Shown piece after piece: positions 24,280 to 33,500 of a stretch of 46,400 nucleotides of DNA (the stretch's first letter is position 1; every line of letters starts with the position of its first letter). Where the stretch lies: assembly GCA_023129075.1 (NCBI GenBank), contig JAGMCT010000020.1, positions 1-46,400 on the forward strand, written 5' to 3'. A model generated the notes under the pieces. The model saw only the letters and a list, made by a program, of their open reading frames with translations, did not search any database and was not told where the DNA came from. The position numbers and the translations under genes were made by a program. This stretch comes from Microcaldota archaeon. GTDB lineage: Archaea; Micrarchaeota; Micrarchaeia; Anstonellales; Bilamarchaeaceae.

Positions 24280-24666
24280 ATGGTTGAGAAGAAAACAGAG
24301 GAAGCTCCAAAGAAAGCAGGGGGCTCTCTAGAAAATGAAAGCAAACTACTAGGAGCAATTTCATATATTTTGGGAATATTTGCACTGATTATTTACCTCA
24401 TCAAAAAAGATGACAGGTTTGTAAGATTTCATGCATTACAATCAGCATTCCTAAGCATTGTAATAATTGTACTTACTATTCTGTTCAACATCGCAACCAT
24501 GGTTCTTGGTGCATTAACCGCAGGAATCGGTGCAATCGCAATGCTCTGCACATTCCCGCTGTTCCTTGTGGCATTTGCATATATAATATACCTTGCATAC
24601 AAGGCATACCAAGGAGAAATGGTTATGGTGCCTATGCTCGGGGAATTGGCAGAGAAGTATGTATAA
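24280..24666 (+). CDS. DUF4870-family small membrane protein
   Basis: The 128-aa protein has a charged N terminus and three to four membrane helices. The blocks 'LLGAISYILGIFALIIYLIK', 'RFVRFHALQSAFLSIV' and 'IYLAYKAYQGE' are typical of DUF4870, a widespread small membrane family without a known mechanism. The signature 'VRFHALQS' places the second helix after a short cytosolic loop. It is followed by a T-rich tract and another small membrane protein with a lysine-rich N terminus. Confidence 0.85.
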   Translation: MVEKKTEEAPKKAGGSLENESKLLGAISYILGIFALIIYLIKKDDRFVRFHALQSAFLSIVIIVLTILFNIATMVLGALTAGIGAIAMLCTFPLFLVAFAYIIYLAYKAYQGEMVMVPMLGELAEKYV

Positions 24667-24694
24667 ATTTCTTTTTTCTTTTTTTTCTTTTTTT
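24667..24694 (+). terminator. T-rich transcription end
   Basis: A run of about 28 bases that is almost only T follows the stop codon closely. Archaeal RNA polymerase ends at such T-tracts. The next gene starts 20 bases later, so read-through is also possible. Confidence 0.45.
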
Positions 24695-24714
24695 GAATTC
24701 TAGAGGGAGATAAT

Positions 24715-25149
24715 ATGGCTAAAAAATCTGCAAAAATAAAGGAAACACCAAAAAAGAAGGGAAAGAAATCTGTAGCTGTGAAGGAGTCTAAACAAAAGGA
24801 GATACCAAAAGAAACGGCAGAACCTGAAAAACCAGAAAAGAAGGAAACAATAAGAGAAGTAAAGAAAACCGCAAAGAAGAAAGAGGAAAAAAGTCCAATA
24901 TTAGCAGCAATATTGAGTTTTCTTATTACTGGAGTCGGACAGATTTACAACGGACAGATAACAAAAGGAATAATCCTCCTGCTTGCCCATTTAGGGATGT
25001 GGGTTGTTGTATTTGTGCTTTCCTACTTCCTTATAGGATGTTGTATGGTGCCAATTCCGATACTAATTTGGGTTTATAGTATTTACGACGCATACAAAAC
25101 AGCAGAAAGAATAAATGCAGGAGAAAAAGTAAAGGATATGGAATGGTAA
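24715..25149 (+). CDS. TM2-like membrane protein with a lysine-rich N-terminal arm
   Basis: Residues 1-58 are mainly Lys, Glu and Pro, with no membrane segment. The rest carries two to three hydrophobic segments in TM2-like style: 'SPILAAILSFLITGVGQIYN' with the G-x-G-Q-I-Y-N-G motif, then 'GIILLLAHLGMWVVVFVLSY' and 'WVYSIYDAYKTAERINAGE'. TM2 proteins are small and have no established function in archaea. The lysine-rich arm is probably cytosolic and could contact nucleic acid or acidic lipid, which is speculation. A GGGAGATAAT site precedes the ATG. Confidence 0.75.
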   Translation: MAKKSAKIKETPKKKGKKSVAVKESKQKEIPKETAEPEKPEKKETIREVKKTAKKKEEKSPILAAILSFLITGVGQIYNGQITKGIILLLAHLGMWVVVFVLSYFLIGCCMVPIPILIWVYSIYDAYKTAERINAGEKVKDMEW

Positions 25150-25150
25150 T

Positions 25151-25176
25151 CCTTTATTTTTAATTTTTTTTTAAAG
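25151..25176 (+). terminator. T-rich transcription end with flanking inverted repeat
   Basis: CCTTT and AAAGG flank a long T-rich run directly after the TM2-like gene. It could end transcription. Confidence 0.4.
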
Positions 25177-25212
25177 GCACACTGTTTTAATACTAATTGA
25201 ATAAAACAAAAC

Positions 25213-26100
25213 ATGCGAGTGGCCAGTAAAGAAGGGGAAATAGGATTAGATAATGGTAAGGGGGACTATTCATTTCTATCCCATGCACATGGAGACCACT
25301 TAAGAGGAATAAAAAAAGCAAAGAACATATTGAGTTCAGATGAAACTGCAGAGATGGCAGGAGTAAAAAACTCCGGACTGCCAAAGGGAATTAAACTGCA
25401 TGACGCAGGGCATATTTTAGGGGCAAGGCAGATAGCGATTGAAAATGGAAAAAAGACAGTATACACCGGGGACTTCAGAACTGAAAAGGATATATTCGGA
25501 CATAAAGCAGAAATAATTGAATGTGATGAACTTATAATAGAAGCAACCTATGGAAACCCTGCATTCAGGTTTCCTGCTCTGGATGATGTTTATTCAGGAA
25601 TGCAGGATTTTATAAGAAAAAACAAAAACAATATAGTGTTATTTGGTGCCTATTCTTTAGGAAAGACACAGGAGATAATAAAGATTGTTAATGAAGTTGG
25701 AGGAGTGCCTGTTGTAGAAGAAAACAGCGAACGGTTCAACAGGGTTTATGAAAAATTCGGAAAAAAACTTGAAAGGGCGGTAATTGGAAGCGAAAAGGCA
25801 GAAGAAGCAATGAAAGGTCCTTTTGTAGGAATCATAAAACCCAATCTTGCGAAAAAAACTTTTGGAAGTAAATTGGAGGGAGCGTTCGGGAGAAAGGTTG
25901 TTACTGCTGCTGCTTCAGGATGGGTTCAGCGCTACAGGTTCAATACTGATGTACTTTTTCCCCTAAGCGACCATGAGGATTTCTACGGAATAATTGAGTA
26001 TATACGGGAAGCAAATCCAAAAAAAGTCCGGTTTGTACATGGGGAGAAAAAACACCTGGAAAATGAGATGAGCAAAGAGGGAATAGAGGTAATGAAATGA
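25213..26100 (+). CDS. MBL-fold protein of the CPSF / mRNA 3'-end processing type
   Basis: The 295-aa protein belongs to the metallo-beta-lactamase fold. The metal motif is 'SHAHGDHLRG' (residues 23-32). The beta-CASP-like blocks are 'HDAGHILGARQIAI', 'YTGDFRTEKDIF' and 'IIEATYGNPAF'. A late 'VRFVHGEKKHLENEM' block carries the last ligand. Related archaeal proteins are annotated as exonucleases of the mRNA 3'-end processing family or as single-strand nucleases. This is the short form without KH domains. Its start codon follows a TATA-like TTTTTTTAAAGG. It overlaps nth (ATGA), so a role in DNA repair together with endonuclease III is also plausible. Confidence 0.82.
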   Translation: MRVASKEGEIGLDNGKGDYSFLSHAHGDHLRGIKKAKNILSSDETAEMAGVKNSGLPKGIKLHDAGHILGARQIAIENGKKTVYTGDFRTEKDIFGHKAEIIECDELIIEATYGNPAFRFPALDDVYSGMQDFIRKNKNNIVLFGAYSLGKTQEIIKIVNEVGGVPVVEENSERFNRVYEKFGKKLERAVIGSEKAEEAMKGPFVGIIKPNLAKKTFGSKLEGAFGRKVVTAAASGWVQRYRFNTDVLFPLSDHEDFYGIIEYIREANPKKVRFVHGEKKHLENEMSKEGIEVMK

Positions 26101-26744
26101 GAAGAAAGGTTGAGACTATTGTAAGGAGATTGAAGGGATATCTTAGAGGGGAGATTTCACATCTTGGTTCACAGCCAAGGAATGCGTTCAGGATTCTTAT
26201 ATCTACCATCCTTTCCCAAAGAACAAGGGATGAGAATACTGCACATGCAACAGACAAATTGTTTGAGGTTTATCCTGATGCTTATTCTTTGAGCGCAGCT
26301 CCACTTGGAAAAATAGAGAAACTCATAAAGAAAGCTGGGTTTTATAAGACTAAGGCAAAAAGATTGAAGGAAGTGGCAACGGCGATTGTTGAAAAGTTTG
26401 GAGGAAAGGTTCCAAAAAATAGAGAAGAAATGGAAAAACTTCCAGGAGTAGGACCCAAAACAAGCGGATGTGTGGCTATTTATGCATTCGGAAAGGATGC
26501 AATTCCTGTGGATACGCATGTACATAGGATAAGCAATAGGCTGGGGTGGGTGAAAACCAGAACACCCGAAGAAACCGAAAAGGAACTGGAGAGGATTGTA
26601 CCAAGGAGATATTGGCAGAGCATAAATGAATTATTTGTATTGTACGGACAGATGGTATGTAAGCCGGTAAAACCTTTATGCGAAAGATGCGTGATAAAGA
26701 GATATTGCAATTATTGGAAAACTGTTGCATCAAAAAAGAAGTAG
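26097..26744 (+). CDS. nth: Endonuclease III (DNA glycosylase / AP lyase)
   Basis: The 215-aa enzyme removes oxidised pyrimidines. The HhH motif 'LPGVGPKTSGCVAIYAFG' contains the catalytic lysine, and 'IPVDTHVHRISNRLGWV' contains the catalytic aspartate. A 4Fe-4S site ends the protein as C-x6-C-x2-C-x5-C ('CKPVKPLCERCVIKRYC'). Length and order are standard for Nth. Its ATG overlaps the stop of the MBL-fold gene, so the two are co-transcribed. Confidence 0.95.
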   Translation: MRRKVETIVRRLKGYLRGEISHLGSQPRNAFRILISTILSQRTRDENTAHATDKLFEVYPDAYSLSAAPLGKIEKLIKKAGFYKTKAKRLKEVATAIVEKFGGKVPKNREEMEKLPGVGPKTSGCVAIYAFGKDAIPVDTHVHRISNRLGWVKTRTPEETEKELERIVPRRYWQSINELFVLYGQMVCKPVKPLCERCVIKRYCNYWKTVASKKK

Positions 26745-26747
26745 GAT

Positions 26748-26760
26748 GGGTTTAAAAACA
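26748..26760 (+). promoter_or_regulatory. TATA box of the exported coiled-coil gene
   Basis: GGGTTTAAAAACA lies about 25 bases before the ATG at 26782, directly after the nth gene. Confidence 0.5.
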
Positions 26761-26781
26761 TTTATATAAACTAATTATAAC

Positions 26782-27525
26782 ATGTCTGGAGCTAAGAGGG
26801 TTCTTCTCATTAGTGCGGTTTGTACAGCAGTTGCATTTGCTGGAAACACTTCTGCAAAACAGCCAAAAAAGCACCTGCAGAAGGAACCTGAGATAGAAGA
26901 AATAATGAATGAAGGAAAAATTAGGGCAGAGAGAGAAAAAGAAAAACAGGAAAGGATAGACAAACTGATAGAAGTGCTGAAAAGATGCCATAAAGAAACA
27001 AAAAGAAAAGGATATCAGAATGAAGAAAAAATGAGAGGGGTTTTGGAAGAAATAGAGAAAGCAGAGAAAACCAAAAAAGAACTGCTGAAAGATTTGTATA
27101 AAATAATGGCTGAACTTAGAAGAGAGATGCCTGGATTGCTTGATAGAGCAGTAAAAAAAATGAACGAGAATAAAAAAATTGAAATAAAAAAGACCTGGAA
27201 AAAAATAAGAAAAAAAAGAAAAAGTTATTACTATCTTATGAGCAAAATATGGAGATTTTACTCTATTCAGCTTAGAACCAGCAAACCACTGCAGGAAAAA
27301 CTCCGAGAAAACATAGATGGAGTCGAAAAGGAGCTTGAGCCTATCCAGAAAAAAATTGAAAAAAGAAAATTAAAAATAAGGGAATTAAAAATTAAAATAA
27401 AAGATAACAGAGAGGATATGAGGAATTGGGCGAAATTTTACGAGGAAATTAAGGAATTAGAAGGGGAGATTAGAATGGCAATACCGCTCATGATAAAACA
27501 GATTGAATTTTTTGAGAATGAATAG
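26782..27525 (+). CDS. Exported coiled-coil protein
   Basis: The 247-aa protein begins with a signal-like segment ('VLLISAVCTAVAFAGNTSAK', possible cleavage after AFA). The remainder is almost entirely charged helix: long heptad-like stretches at about 45-90 and 160-235 ('LEPIQKKIEKRKLKIRELKI' type) are typical of coiled coils. Lysine and glutamate make up a large part. No enzyme motif is visible. It may be a surface or periplasm-like structural protein, but the signal peptide is short and an internal role cannot be ruled out. Confidence 0.7.
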   Translation: MSGAKRVLLISAVCTAVAFAGNTSAKQPKKHLQKEPEIEEIMNEGKIRAEREKEKQERIDKLIEVLKRCHKETKRKGYQNEEKMRGVLEEIEKAEKTKKELLKDLYKIMAELRREMPGLLDRAVKKMNENKKIEIKKTWKKIRKKRKSYYYLMSKIWRFYSIQLRTSKPLQEKLRENIDGVEKELEPIQKKIEKRKLKIRELKIKIKDNREDMRNWAKFYEEIKELEGEIRMAIPLMIKQIEFFENE

Positions 27526-27561
27526 TGACGGAATTCAGAAGAGAAAGAGAATTACAGAAAT

Positions 27562-27572
27562 GTTTTTATAAC
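27562..27572 (+). promoter_or_regulatory. TATA box of the acidic microprotein gene
   Basis: GTTTTTATAAC lies about 30 bases before the ATG at 27602, and a GGTGAC site lies three bases before it. Confidence 0.5.
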
Positions 27573-27601
27573 TTTCCATCTTTTCTAAAAGCGGTGACAA
27601 A

Positions 27602-27688
27602 ATGAAACTCGGCCTTGATGACTGGGAAGATTCGGACTTTGACGATGAAGATGATGATTGGGAACCTGAAGATGAAGATGAGGAATAG
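27602..27688 (+). CDS. 28-residue very acidic microprotein
   Basis: A short frame follows a TATA-like box and an excellent ribosome binding site (GGTGAC, then AAA and the ATG). It codes for 'MKLGLDDWEDSDFDDEDDDW' followed by 'EPEDEDEE'. Eighteen of 28 residues are Asp or Glu, and two Trp are regularly spaced. It is too short for a family assignment. Its extreme charge would suit binding to basic proteins, nucleic-acid mimicry or metal binding. The strong start signals argue that it is a real gene. Confidence 0.6.
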   Translation: MKLGLDDWEDSDFDDEDDDWEPEDEDEE

Positions 27689-27730
27689 TGCTTATTTTAA
27701 TTGATTTCCTCTTTTAATATATTCATCAAA

Positions 27731-27805
27731 GGGCCCGTAGCGCAGCCTGGATAGCGCAGCAGCCTTCTAAGCTGACGGTCGAGGGTTCAAATCCCTCCGG
27801 GCCCG
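27731..27805 (+). tRNA. tRNA-Arg (anticodon TCT)
   Basis: The acceptor stem is GGGCCCG with CGGGCCC and a G discriminator. The anticodon loop is CTTCTAA inside a CAGC/GCTG stem, with anticodon TCT reading AGA. The T arm is GAGGG-TTCAAAT-CCCTC. It is 75 bases long, has no intron and no encoded CCA. Confidence 0.96.
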
Positions 27806-27816
27806 TTCTAAACAAA

Positions 27817-27892
27817 TAGGCGGTCCCTGCGGATTATCCTTTGGATAATTCCCTCAGAAATCCTGGGGATTTCCAAGGCCCCTCCGGGCCCG
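27817..27892 (+). other. Hairpin-rich tract after tRNA-Arg with a copy of the tRNA 3' end
   Basis: ATTATCC-TTT-GGATAAT, AAATCC-TGG-GGATTT and GGCCC-CTCC-GGGCC form three successive possible hairpins. CCCTCCGGGCCCG at 27880-27892 repeats the last 13 bases of tRNA-Arg (27793-27805). It may be a processed part of the tRNA transcript, a remnant of an integration site or a degenerate tRNA. Confidence 0.45.
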
Positions 27893-27945
27893 AATTAATA
27901 AAGTTATGTCAAAGTATTCTATAGGTCCCTTTTTCCTACTCTCAT

Positions 27946-28809
27946 TCAAAAAAAGGACAGAAGCACTATGCCGGTAATCAATACCAAAATAGCAAAGTAC
28001 TGGAGTTTGCTGAGTTTTTCTCCTGTAAATCTGCCACATAAAACAGCTATTAATGGATTTGCAAACATTATTGCAGCAACAATACTTACATCTGCCACTT
28101 TTATTCCAAGATTATAAAACAGAGTTCCTGCTCCGCCTCCCAGACCTGCAAGAAATGTATAAAATAAAATCTCTCTATCTGGAATCTTGAAATCCATTTT
28201 AGAGATTTTCAAATGTACTCCGCTGGACACCAAAACTCCAAATTCAATTATAAGAGAGGTAAGGAATGGTCCTATTATACTCACAGGAATCTTGAAAAGG
28301 AAATAGACCAAACCCCACAGCAAAGCTGCAAATAGAGCCAGAAATACGCCTGGGGAGATTTTCAGAATGTTCGGGCTCTTTAATTCTTTTAAATTGAGCG
28401 ATATCAGTATAATGCCTGCCAAAATCAGAATAATGGAAAATGACTGGACTGGAGTCAGGGACTCACCAAAAAAAATGATTGAGAAAAGTATGGTAAACAT
28501 AACAGAAGAGCCTGAGATTGGGGTTACAATTCCTAGTTTTTCTATTTTCAATGCCTTGCAAAACGCAGCAAACGGGAAGTATCCTATTATGGAGATTATG
28601 GATGCAATCAGGATGTAATACAGTGAAAAGGTAGTTTCTGAAATAAAATACAGGAAGACCATTAACAAAATCAGGGTTACAAAAAAAGTTCTGAAGAAGA
28701 TTGCCTTTGTTGGACCTATTCTTGCTATGGGGGTTTTTAAGAAGAATGCATTTAAACCATACCCGAGCATTGCAATAAAGCCGAATAGAATCCCAAAAGA
28801 AGCATCCAT
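27946..28809 (-). CDS. EamA/DMT-family transporter
   Basis: The 287-aa protein has ten hydrophobic segments in two homologous halves. The EamA signatures 'ASFGILFGFIAMLGYGLNAF' and 'PGVFLALFAALLWGLVYFLF' start the halves. The C-terminal 'MFANPLIAVLCGRFTGEKLS' is also typical. DMT proteins carry small metabolites or drugs out of or into the cell; the substrate is unknown. The N-terminal ATG is close to the promoter region shared with the divergent UPF0147-PolD operon. Confidence 0.9.
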   Translation of the reverse strand: MDASFGILFGFIAMLGYGLNAFFLKTPIARIGPTKAIFFRTFFVTLILLMVFLYFISETTFSLYYILIASIISIIGYFPFAAFCKALKIEKLGIVTPISGSSVMFTILFSIIFFGESLTPVQSFSIILILAGIILISLNLKELKSPNILKISPGVFLALFAALLWGLVYFLFKIPVSIIGPFLTSLIIEFGVLVSSGVHLKISKMDFKIPDREILFYTFLAGLGGGAGTLFYNLGIKVADVSIVAAIMFANPLIAVLCGRFTGEKLSKLQYFAILVLITGIVLLSFF

Positions 28810-28831
28810 AAAAAAATTTAGAGTAAGAATC

Positions 28832-28844
28832 TTTTTAAATATTT
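28832..28844 (+). promoter_or_regulatory. TATA box of the UPF0147-PolD operon
   Basis: TTTTTAAATATTT lies about 75 bases before the first ATG. Transcription would start near 28865, so the palindrome that follows is in the leader. Confidence 0.5.
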
Positions 28845-28884
28845 ATGATGAAAAAGGGTTTTACCTGAAATTTGATTTATTAAT

Positions 28885-28900
28885 GGGCGGATATCCGCCC
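28885..28900 (+). promoter_or_regulatory. Perfect 16-bp palindrome in the leader of the PolD operon
   Basis: GGGCGGATATCCGCCC is a perfect palindrome of high GC content in AT-rich surroundings. In RNA it can form a six-pair stem with an AUAU loop, five bases upstream of the GAGGTGG ribosome binding site of UPF0147. It may be a protein operator or a hairpin that controls translation. Confidence 0.55.
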
Positions 28901-28916
28901 GCAAAGAGGTGGTTTA

Positions 28917-29162
28917 ATGGTAAGTGAAAGGGAAGTTATAGAACTTATGGGAGGGGTTGCAAATGATTCAACTGTTCCTAAGAATATAAGGAAGGCGCTT
29001 TCTACTGCTTCTCAGAAAATGAGAAGTGATGAGGAACTAACCGTGAGGGTGAGTTCTGCAATATATGAAGTGGAAGCCATAAGCGAGGATGTAAACATGC
29101 CAACGCACGCAAGGATGCAGATATGGAGTATCCTAAGTGCTCTTGAATCCCTTAAGAAATAA
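28917..29162 (+). CDS. UPF0147 family protein
   Basis: The 81-aa helical protein matches archaeal UPF0147: 'VIELMGGVANDSTVPKNIRK' and 'INMPTHARMQIW'-like 'VNMPTHARMQIWSILSALES'. The family is conserved in archaea but has no assigned activity. A strong GAGGTGG site precedes the ATG. It lies eight bases before the DP1 gene, so it is part of the PolD operon, and a role near DNA replication is a reasonable inference. Confidence 0.88.
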   Translation: MVSEREVIELMGGVANDSTVPKNIRKALSTASQKMRSDEELTVRVSSAIYEVEAISEDVNMPTHARMQIWSILSALESLKK

Positions 29163-29170
29163 GGGGAAAA

Positions 29171-30595
29171 ATGGAAGAACTGTCTAAAAAAGGAATAAGA
29201 ATTACACTTGCAGCAGAGGAATTCATAAAAGAGCACAATATTCCTTTGGAAAAAATCCTTTCTCTGAATAAATCGTTTATTGAGAAGGATGATTTGAGGG
29301 GTCTTGAAAAGGAAGAAAAGGAGAAAAAGAAAGAAGTTGAAATAAAAAGGGAAAGCAAATTCAAACCGATTGCAAAAGAATATGATGCGGATATAAAAAT
29401 TTATCATGCTCTGGATGTTACTGAAAAATCAAGGACTAATGGAAGTGTTGAGGATTTCATATCTTACTTCAGGAATAGATACAAAAGATTAAAGAGAAAG
29501 CTTGGAACTGAAAATTCGAAATGGTCTCTGTGTGATGTTGCAGAAACAAGAAATATGAAAGGGGAAAAAGTAAGATTGGACGTGCTTGTTTTTAACATCA
29601 GCATAACAAAAAATAATAATCTTCTAATAACCATAGAGGACATGACAGGAATGGGAAAGGTTGTATTTACAAAAAGAAAGGAGGAAATATTCAATAAAGC
29701 AAAACTTATTTCAAAAGATGATGTTGTAAGCATATACTGTTCTGTTGGAGACGGAATATTGTTCGGGGAAGATATTGAATGGGTGGATATTCCTGCTACA
29801 AGGGAAAAAAAGTTTGCAGAGAATGATTTTGTAGCGCTTTATCTATCAGATTTGCATTTCGGGAGCAAACAATTCCTGCCCAACTACCTTGACCAATTGG
29901 TTGAATGGATCCATGGAAAAAAAGGAGGAGAAGAAACCGCATCAAAGGTTAAATATATGATGGTGGCAGGGGACCTTGTTGATGGAATAGGAATTTATCC
30001 TTCACAGGAAAAAGACCTGCTTGTAAAAGACATAAATAAACAGTATGAGTTATTCAATGAGTTTCTTGAGAGGCTGCCTGATTATATTGAAGTAATCATC
30101 GGGCCGGGAAACCATGATGCAGTAAGAAGGGCAGACCCTATGCCTGCACTTAGCAAAGAACTTGTAACCTTTGATGCCCATCTTGTAGGAAGCCCTTCAT
30201 TTTTTTCAATTGAAGGAATAAAACATCTGATGTATCATGGGACCTCTGCAGACAGCTGGATAGCAACATTTTCTCATTTAAGTTATTCAGAACCAGAAAA
30301 AGTTATGGTAGATGCACTAAAAAAAAGACATCTCTCCCCTCTTTATGGGGGAAATCCAATTGTACCTGAAAGAATAGACTACATGATGATAGAGGAGGTG
30401 CCGGATGTTCTGCATTTTGGGCATGTGCACAAAAATGGATATGCAAAGTATAAAAACACACTTGTAATAAACTCCGGAACATTTCAGGGTATTACAGATT
30501 TCCAGAAGAAACAAGGACATATACCAACACCAGGAAAGGTGCCTGCTTATGAATTGAAAACAGGAAGAATAAGGACTCTTGACTTCACAGTGTGA
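29171..30595 (+). CDS. DNA polymerase D small subunit DP1 (3'-5' exonuclease)
   Basis: The 474-aa protein is the proofreading subunit of the archaeal replicase PolD. The N-terminal part is short and helical, and an OB fold follows ('VRLDVLVFNISITKNNNLLI'). The phosphoesterase domain has all metal motifs: 'LYLSDLHFGSKQF', 'VAGDLVDGIGIYPSQE', 'IIGPGNHDAVRRADPMPAL' and 'VLHFGHVHKNGY'. Its stop overlaps the ribosome binding site of DP2, so the two subunits are translated together. DP1 binds DP2 through its C-terminal and OB regions. Confidence 0.96.
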   Translation: MEELSKKGIRITLAAEEFIKEHNIPLEKILSLNKSFIEKDDLRGLEKEEKEKKKEVEIKRESKFKPIAKEYDADIKIYHALDVTEKSRTNGSVEDFISYFRNRYKRLKRKLGTENSKWSLCDVAETRNMKGEKVRLDVLVFNISITKNNNLLITIEDMTGMGKVVFTKRKEEIFNKAKLISKDDVVSIYCSVGDGILFGEDIEWVDIPATREKKFAENDFVALYLSDLHFGSKQFLPNYLDQLVEWIHGKKGGEETASKVKYMMVAGDLVDGIGIYPSQEKDLLVKDINKQYELFNEFLERLPDYIEVIIGPGNHDAVRRADPMPALSKELVTFDAHLVGSPSFFSIEGIKHLMYHGTSADSWIATFSHLSYSEPEKVMVDALKKRHLSPLYGGNPIVPERIDYMMIEEVPDVLHFGHVHKNGYAKYKNTLVINSGTFQGITDFQKKQGHIPTPGKVPAYELKTGRIRTLDFTV

Positions 30596-30599
30596 TACT

Positions 30600-33500
30600 A
30601 TGGATTATTTTGAAGGTCTTAAAAAAGAACTGGAAAAAGCTTACGGAGTTGCATCAGCGGCAAGAAAAAAAGGATTTGACCCTGTGGACAAAGTTGAAAT
30701 AATGATTGCAAAGGATGTTGCAGAAAGGGTTGAAGGACTTGTAGGGCCTGAAGGGATAGCAGGCGTGATAAGAGAAATGGAAGAAAAGGGGAAAAACAGG
30801 CTGGATATTGCATTTGAAATAGTTGAAAGGATTGCAAAAGGAGAGCTCTTTTCAGGAGGAAAAAAAGAACGAATAGGACAGGCAGTAAGAACTGGTGTGA
30901 GCATCATTACTGAAGGGGTTCTTGTTGCTCCTACAGAGGGAATTTCAAGGTTTGAGATAAAAGAAAATCCGGATGGAAGTGAGTATATATCAATCTATTA
31001 TGCAGGGCCGATAAGAAGTGCAGGGGGAACTGCTTCTGCACTCAGTGTTGTATTTACAGATGTAGCCAGAAAAAGTATTGGAATTGGGAATTACAGGCCC
31101 ACTGAAACCGAGATAGCAAGATATGTTGAGGAGATAAATATCTATGATTCAAGGTGTTCTCCGCTACAATACAAGCCTCCGGACAGGGATATAGAACATA
31201 TAATCAAGAACTGCCCCATATGTATAGATGGGGAGCCAACAGAAGAGATAGAGATTTCAGTGCACAGAGACCTGAAAAGGATGGAAACCAATAGAATAAG
31301 AGGCGGAATAGCACTTGTAGTATGCGAAGGAATAGCACAGAAAGCCCCAAAGGTATTAAGATATGCAAAAAAGCACGGACTTGAGTGGAACTGGCTGCAG
31401 AACATCATAAAAATAAAAAAAACAAAAGACAGTGTTGGAATAACGCCTGATTATACATACCTTGACGGTCTTGTAGCGGGAAGACCTGTATTTGCATATC
31501 CTATGAGAAAGGGAGGATTCAGGTTAAGGTACGGAAGAAGCAGAACCAACGGGCTGATGGCAAGGAATATACATCCGGCAACAATGATTATTCTTGATGG
31601 ATTTATAGCCAATGGGACGCAGATGAAGGTTGAGAGGCCTGGAAAAGGATGTATTTTGACTTCCTGCGAAGGAATAGAACCTCCGGTTGTGAAACTAAAA
31701 GATGGGGAAGTAAGGAAAGTAAGGAGTGAAGAAGAGGCAATAGAACTAAATGAGAATGTTGAAAAAGTTCTTTTTCTTGGAGATATGCTTGTAACGTATG
31801 GAGATTTCAGAAAATCCAATCATCCGTTGCTGCCTTCAGGGTACTGCGAGGAATGGTGGGAAGAGGAACTAAAGGAAAAAGGATTGAAAAAACCTGAGAT
31901 TCAGAGTGCAGAGGAAGCCTTTGAATTTGCAGGGAAAACAGATACCCCCCTGCACCCTGAGTATACTCTAGCATGGCATGATATTGAAATTGAAGAACTG
32001 TGTAAACTCAAGGATTGGTTTTCAAATGCAAGAATAATTGAAGAGGATGGAAAAATAAAAGAAGTAAAACTGCACTCTGATGAAGGGTGCAAGAAAATAC
32101 TTGAAAAACTTTATGCAGAACACAGAGTAAAAGACGGTTATATAATACTGGATAAAAATTATGGATATATATTTAAGGAAACATTAAAAGGAGAGATAAA
32201 TCCTGAAATGGATGTTATGGAAAATGTAAAGAGAATGTGCGGAGTAAATGTGAGAAAAAAAATTCCAATTTATATAGGTGGGAGGATGGGGAGGCCTGAA
32301 AAGGCAAAGGAAAGAAGAATGGATGCAAACCCGAATGTTCTCTTCCCCACAGGCTCACCAAAAACCAGAGACCTTCTAAGACTTTACAAAACAAAAAGTG
32401 TGAGAAATCCGGACGAAAGAAAGGTCGGGATTGAGGTTGCAAGGTATAGGTGCACTTCATGCAACACTATTGGATTTTACAGAAAATGCCTTAACTGCGG
32501 AGGTATGTGCAAGAAGGAGAGAGTATGCCAGAAATGCAGAAAGGTTACCAATGAAAAAGAACACTGTGGAATGCCCACAAAAACCTTTGAAAGGCGAATG
32601 GTTGACATCGTGGATATGATGGACCGAGTAAAGGAAAAGCTTAGAATGCCAATCCCTGAAATAAAGGGTGTTAAGGGTCTTTCCAATGAAGGAAAGATTG
32701 CCGAACGATTGGAAAAGGGATTTCTAAGAGCAAAACATAAAGTTTATGTTTTTAGGGATGGAACCTGCAGGTTTGATGCAACCGATGTTCCTCTTACGCA
32801 CTTCAAAATAAAGGAGATAGGACAAACTGTGGAAGGGATTAAAAAATTGGGTTATGAAAAAGATATCTCTGGAAGGAATATAGAAAATGAAGAACAGATT
32901 ATTCCGCTCAATCCTCAGGACATACTGCTTTCTGAGCATGGTGCAGAATACTTTATAGGACTTACTAATTTTGTTGACGACCTTCTTATTGAGGTTTATG
33001 GAATGCAGGCTTATTATAATGTAAAGAAAGGGGATGACCTATTAGGACATCTAGTGATAGGGCTGGCCCCGCATATCTCGGCAGGTGTACTGGGAAGAAT
33101 AATAGGATTTACAAACTCAAATGTAGGGTATGCTCATCCTTATTTTCATACGGCAAAAAGAAGAAACTGCGACTCAGATGAGGACTCTGTAATTCTACTA
33201 TTGGATGGACTGCTGAACTTTTCAAAGAAATATTTAAATGAAAGGAGGGGAGGAACAATGGATGCTCCTCTTCTGCTTACTTCAAAAATAGACCCAAAGG
33301 AGGTTGATGATGAAGTGCATGCAATGGAGGTTGTATCTAGATATCCTTTGGAATTTTATAAAGCGGCAGAGGAATATAAATATCCTGGAGAAGTACAGCT
33401 AAGAAGGGTCAACGATTTGCTTGGAACAGATGCACAGTATGGAGATCTGCTTTTTACACATGACAACGGCAATATTGAGAGGGGTCCACCGCGAACAAAA

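Noticed and set aside
27854-28039. 61-codon minus-strand frame near tRNA-Arg
   Set aside because: It overlaps the EamA transporter gene in another frame and has no ribosome binding site.
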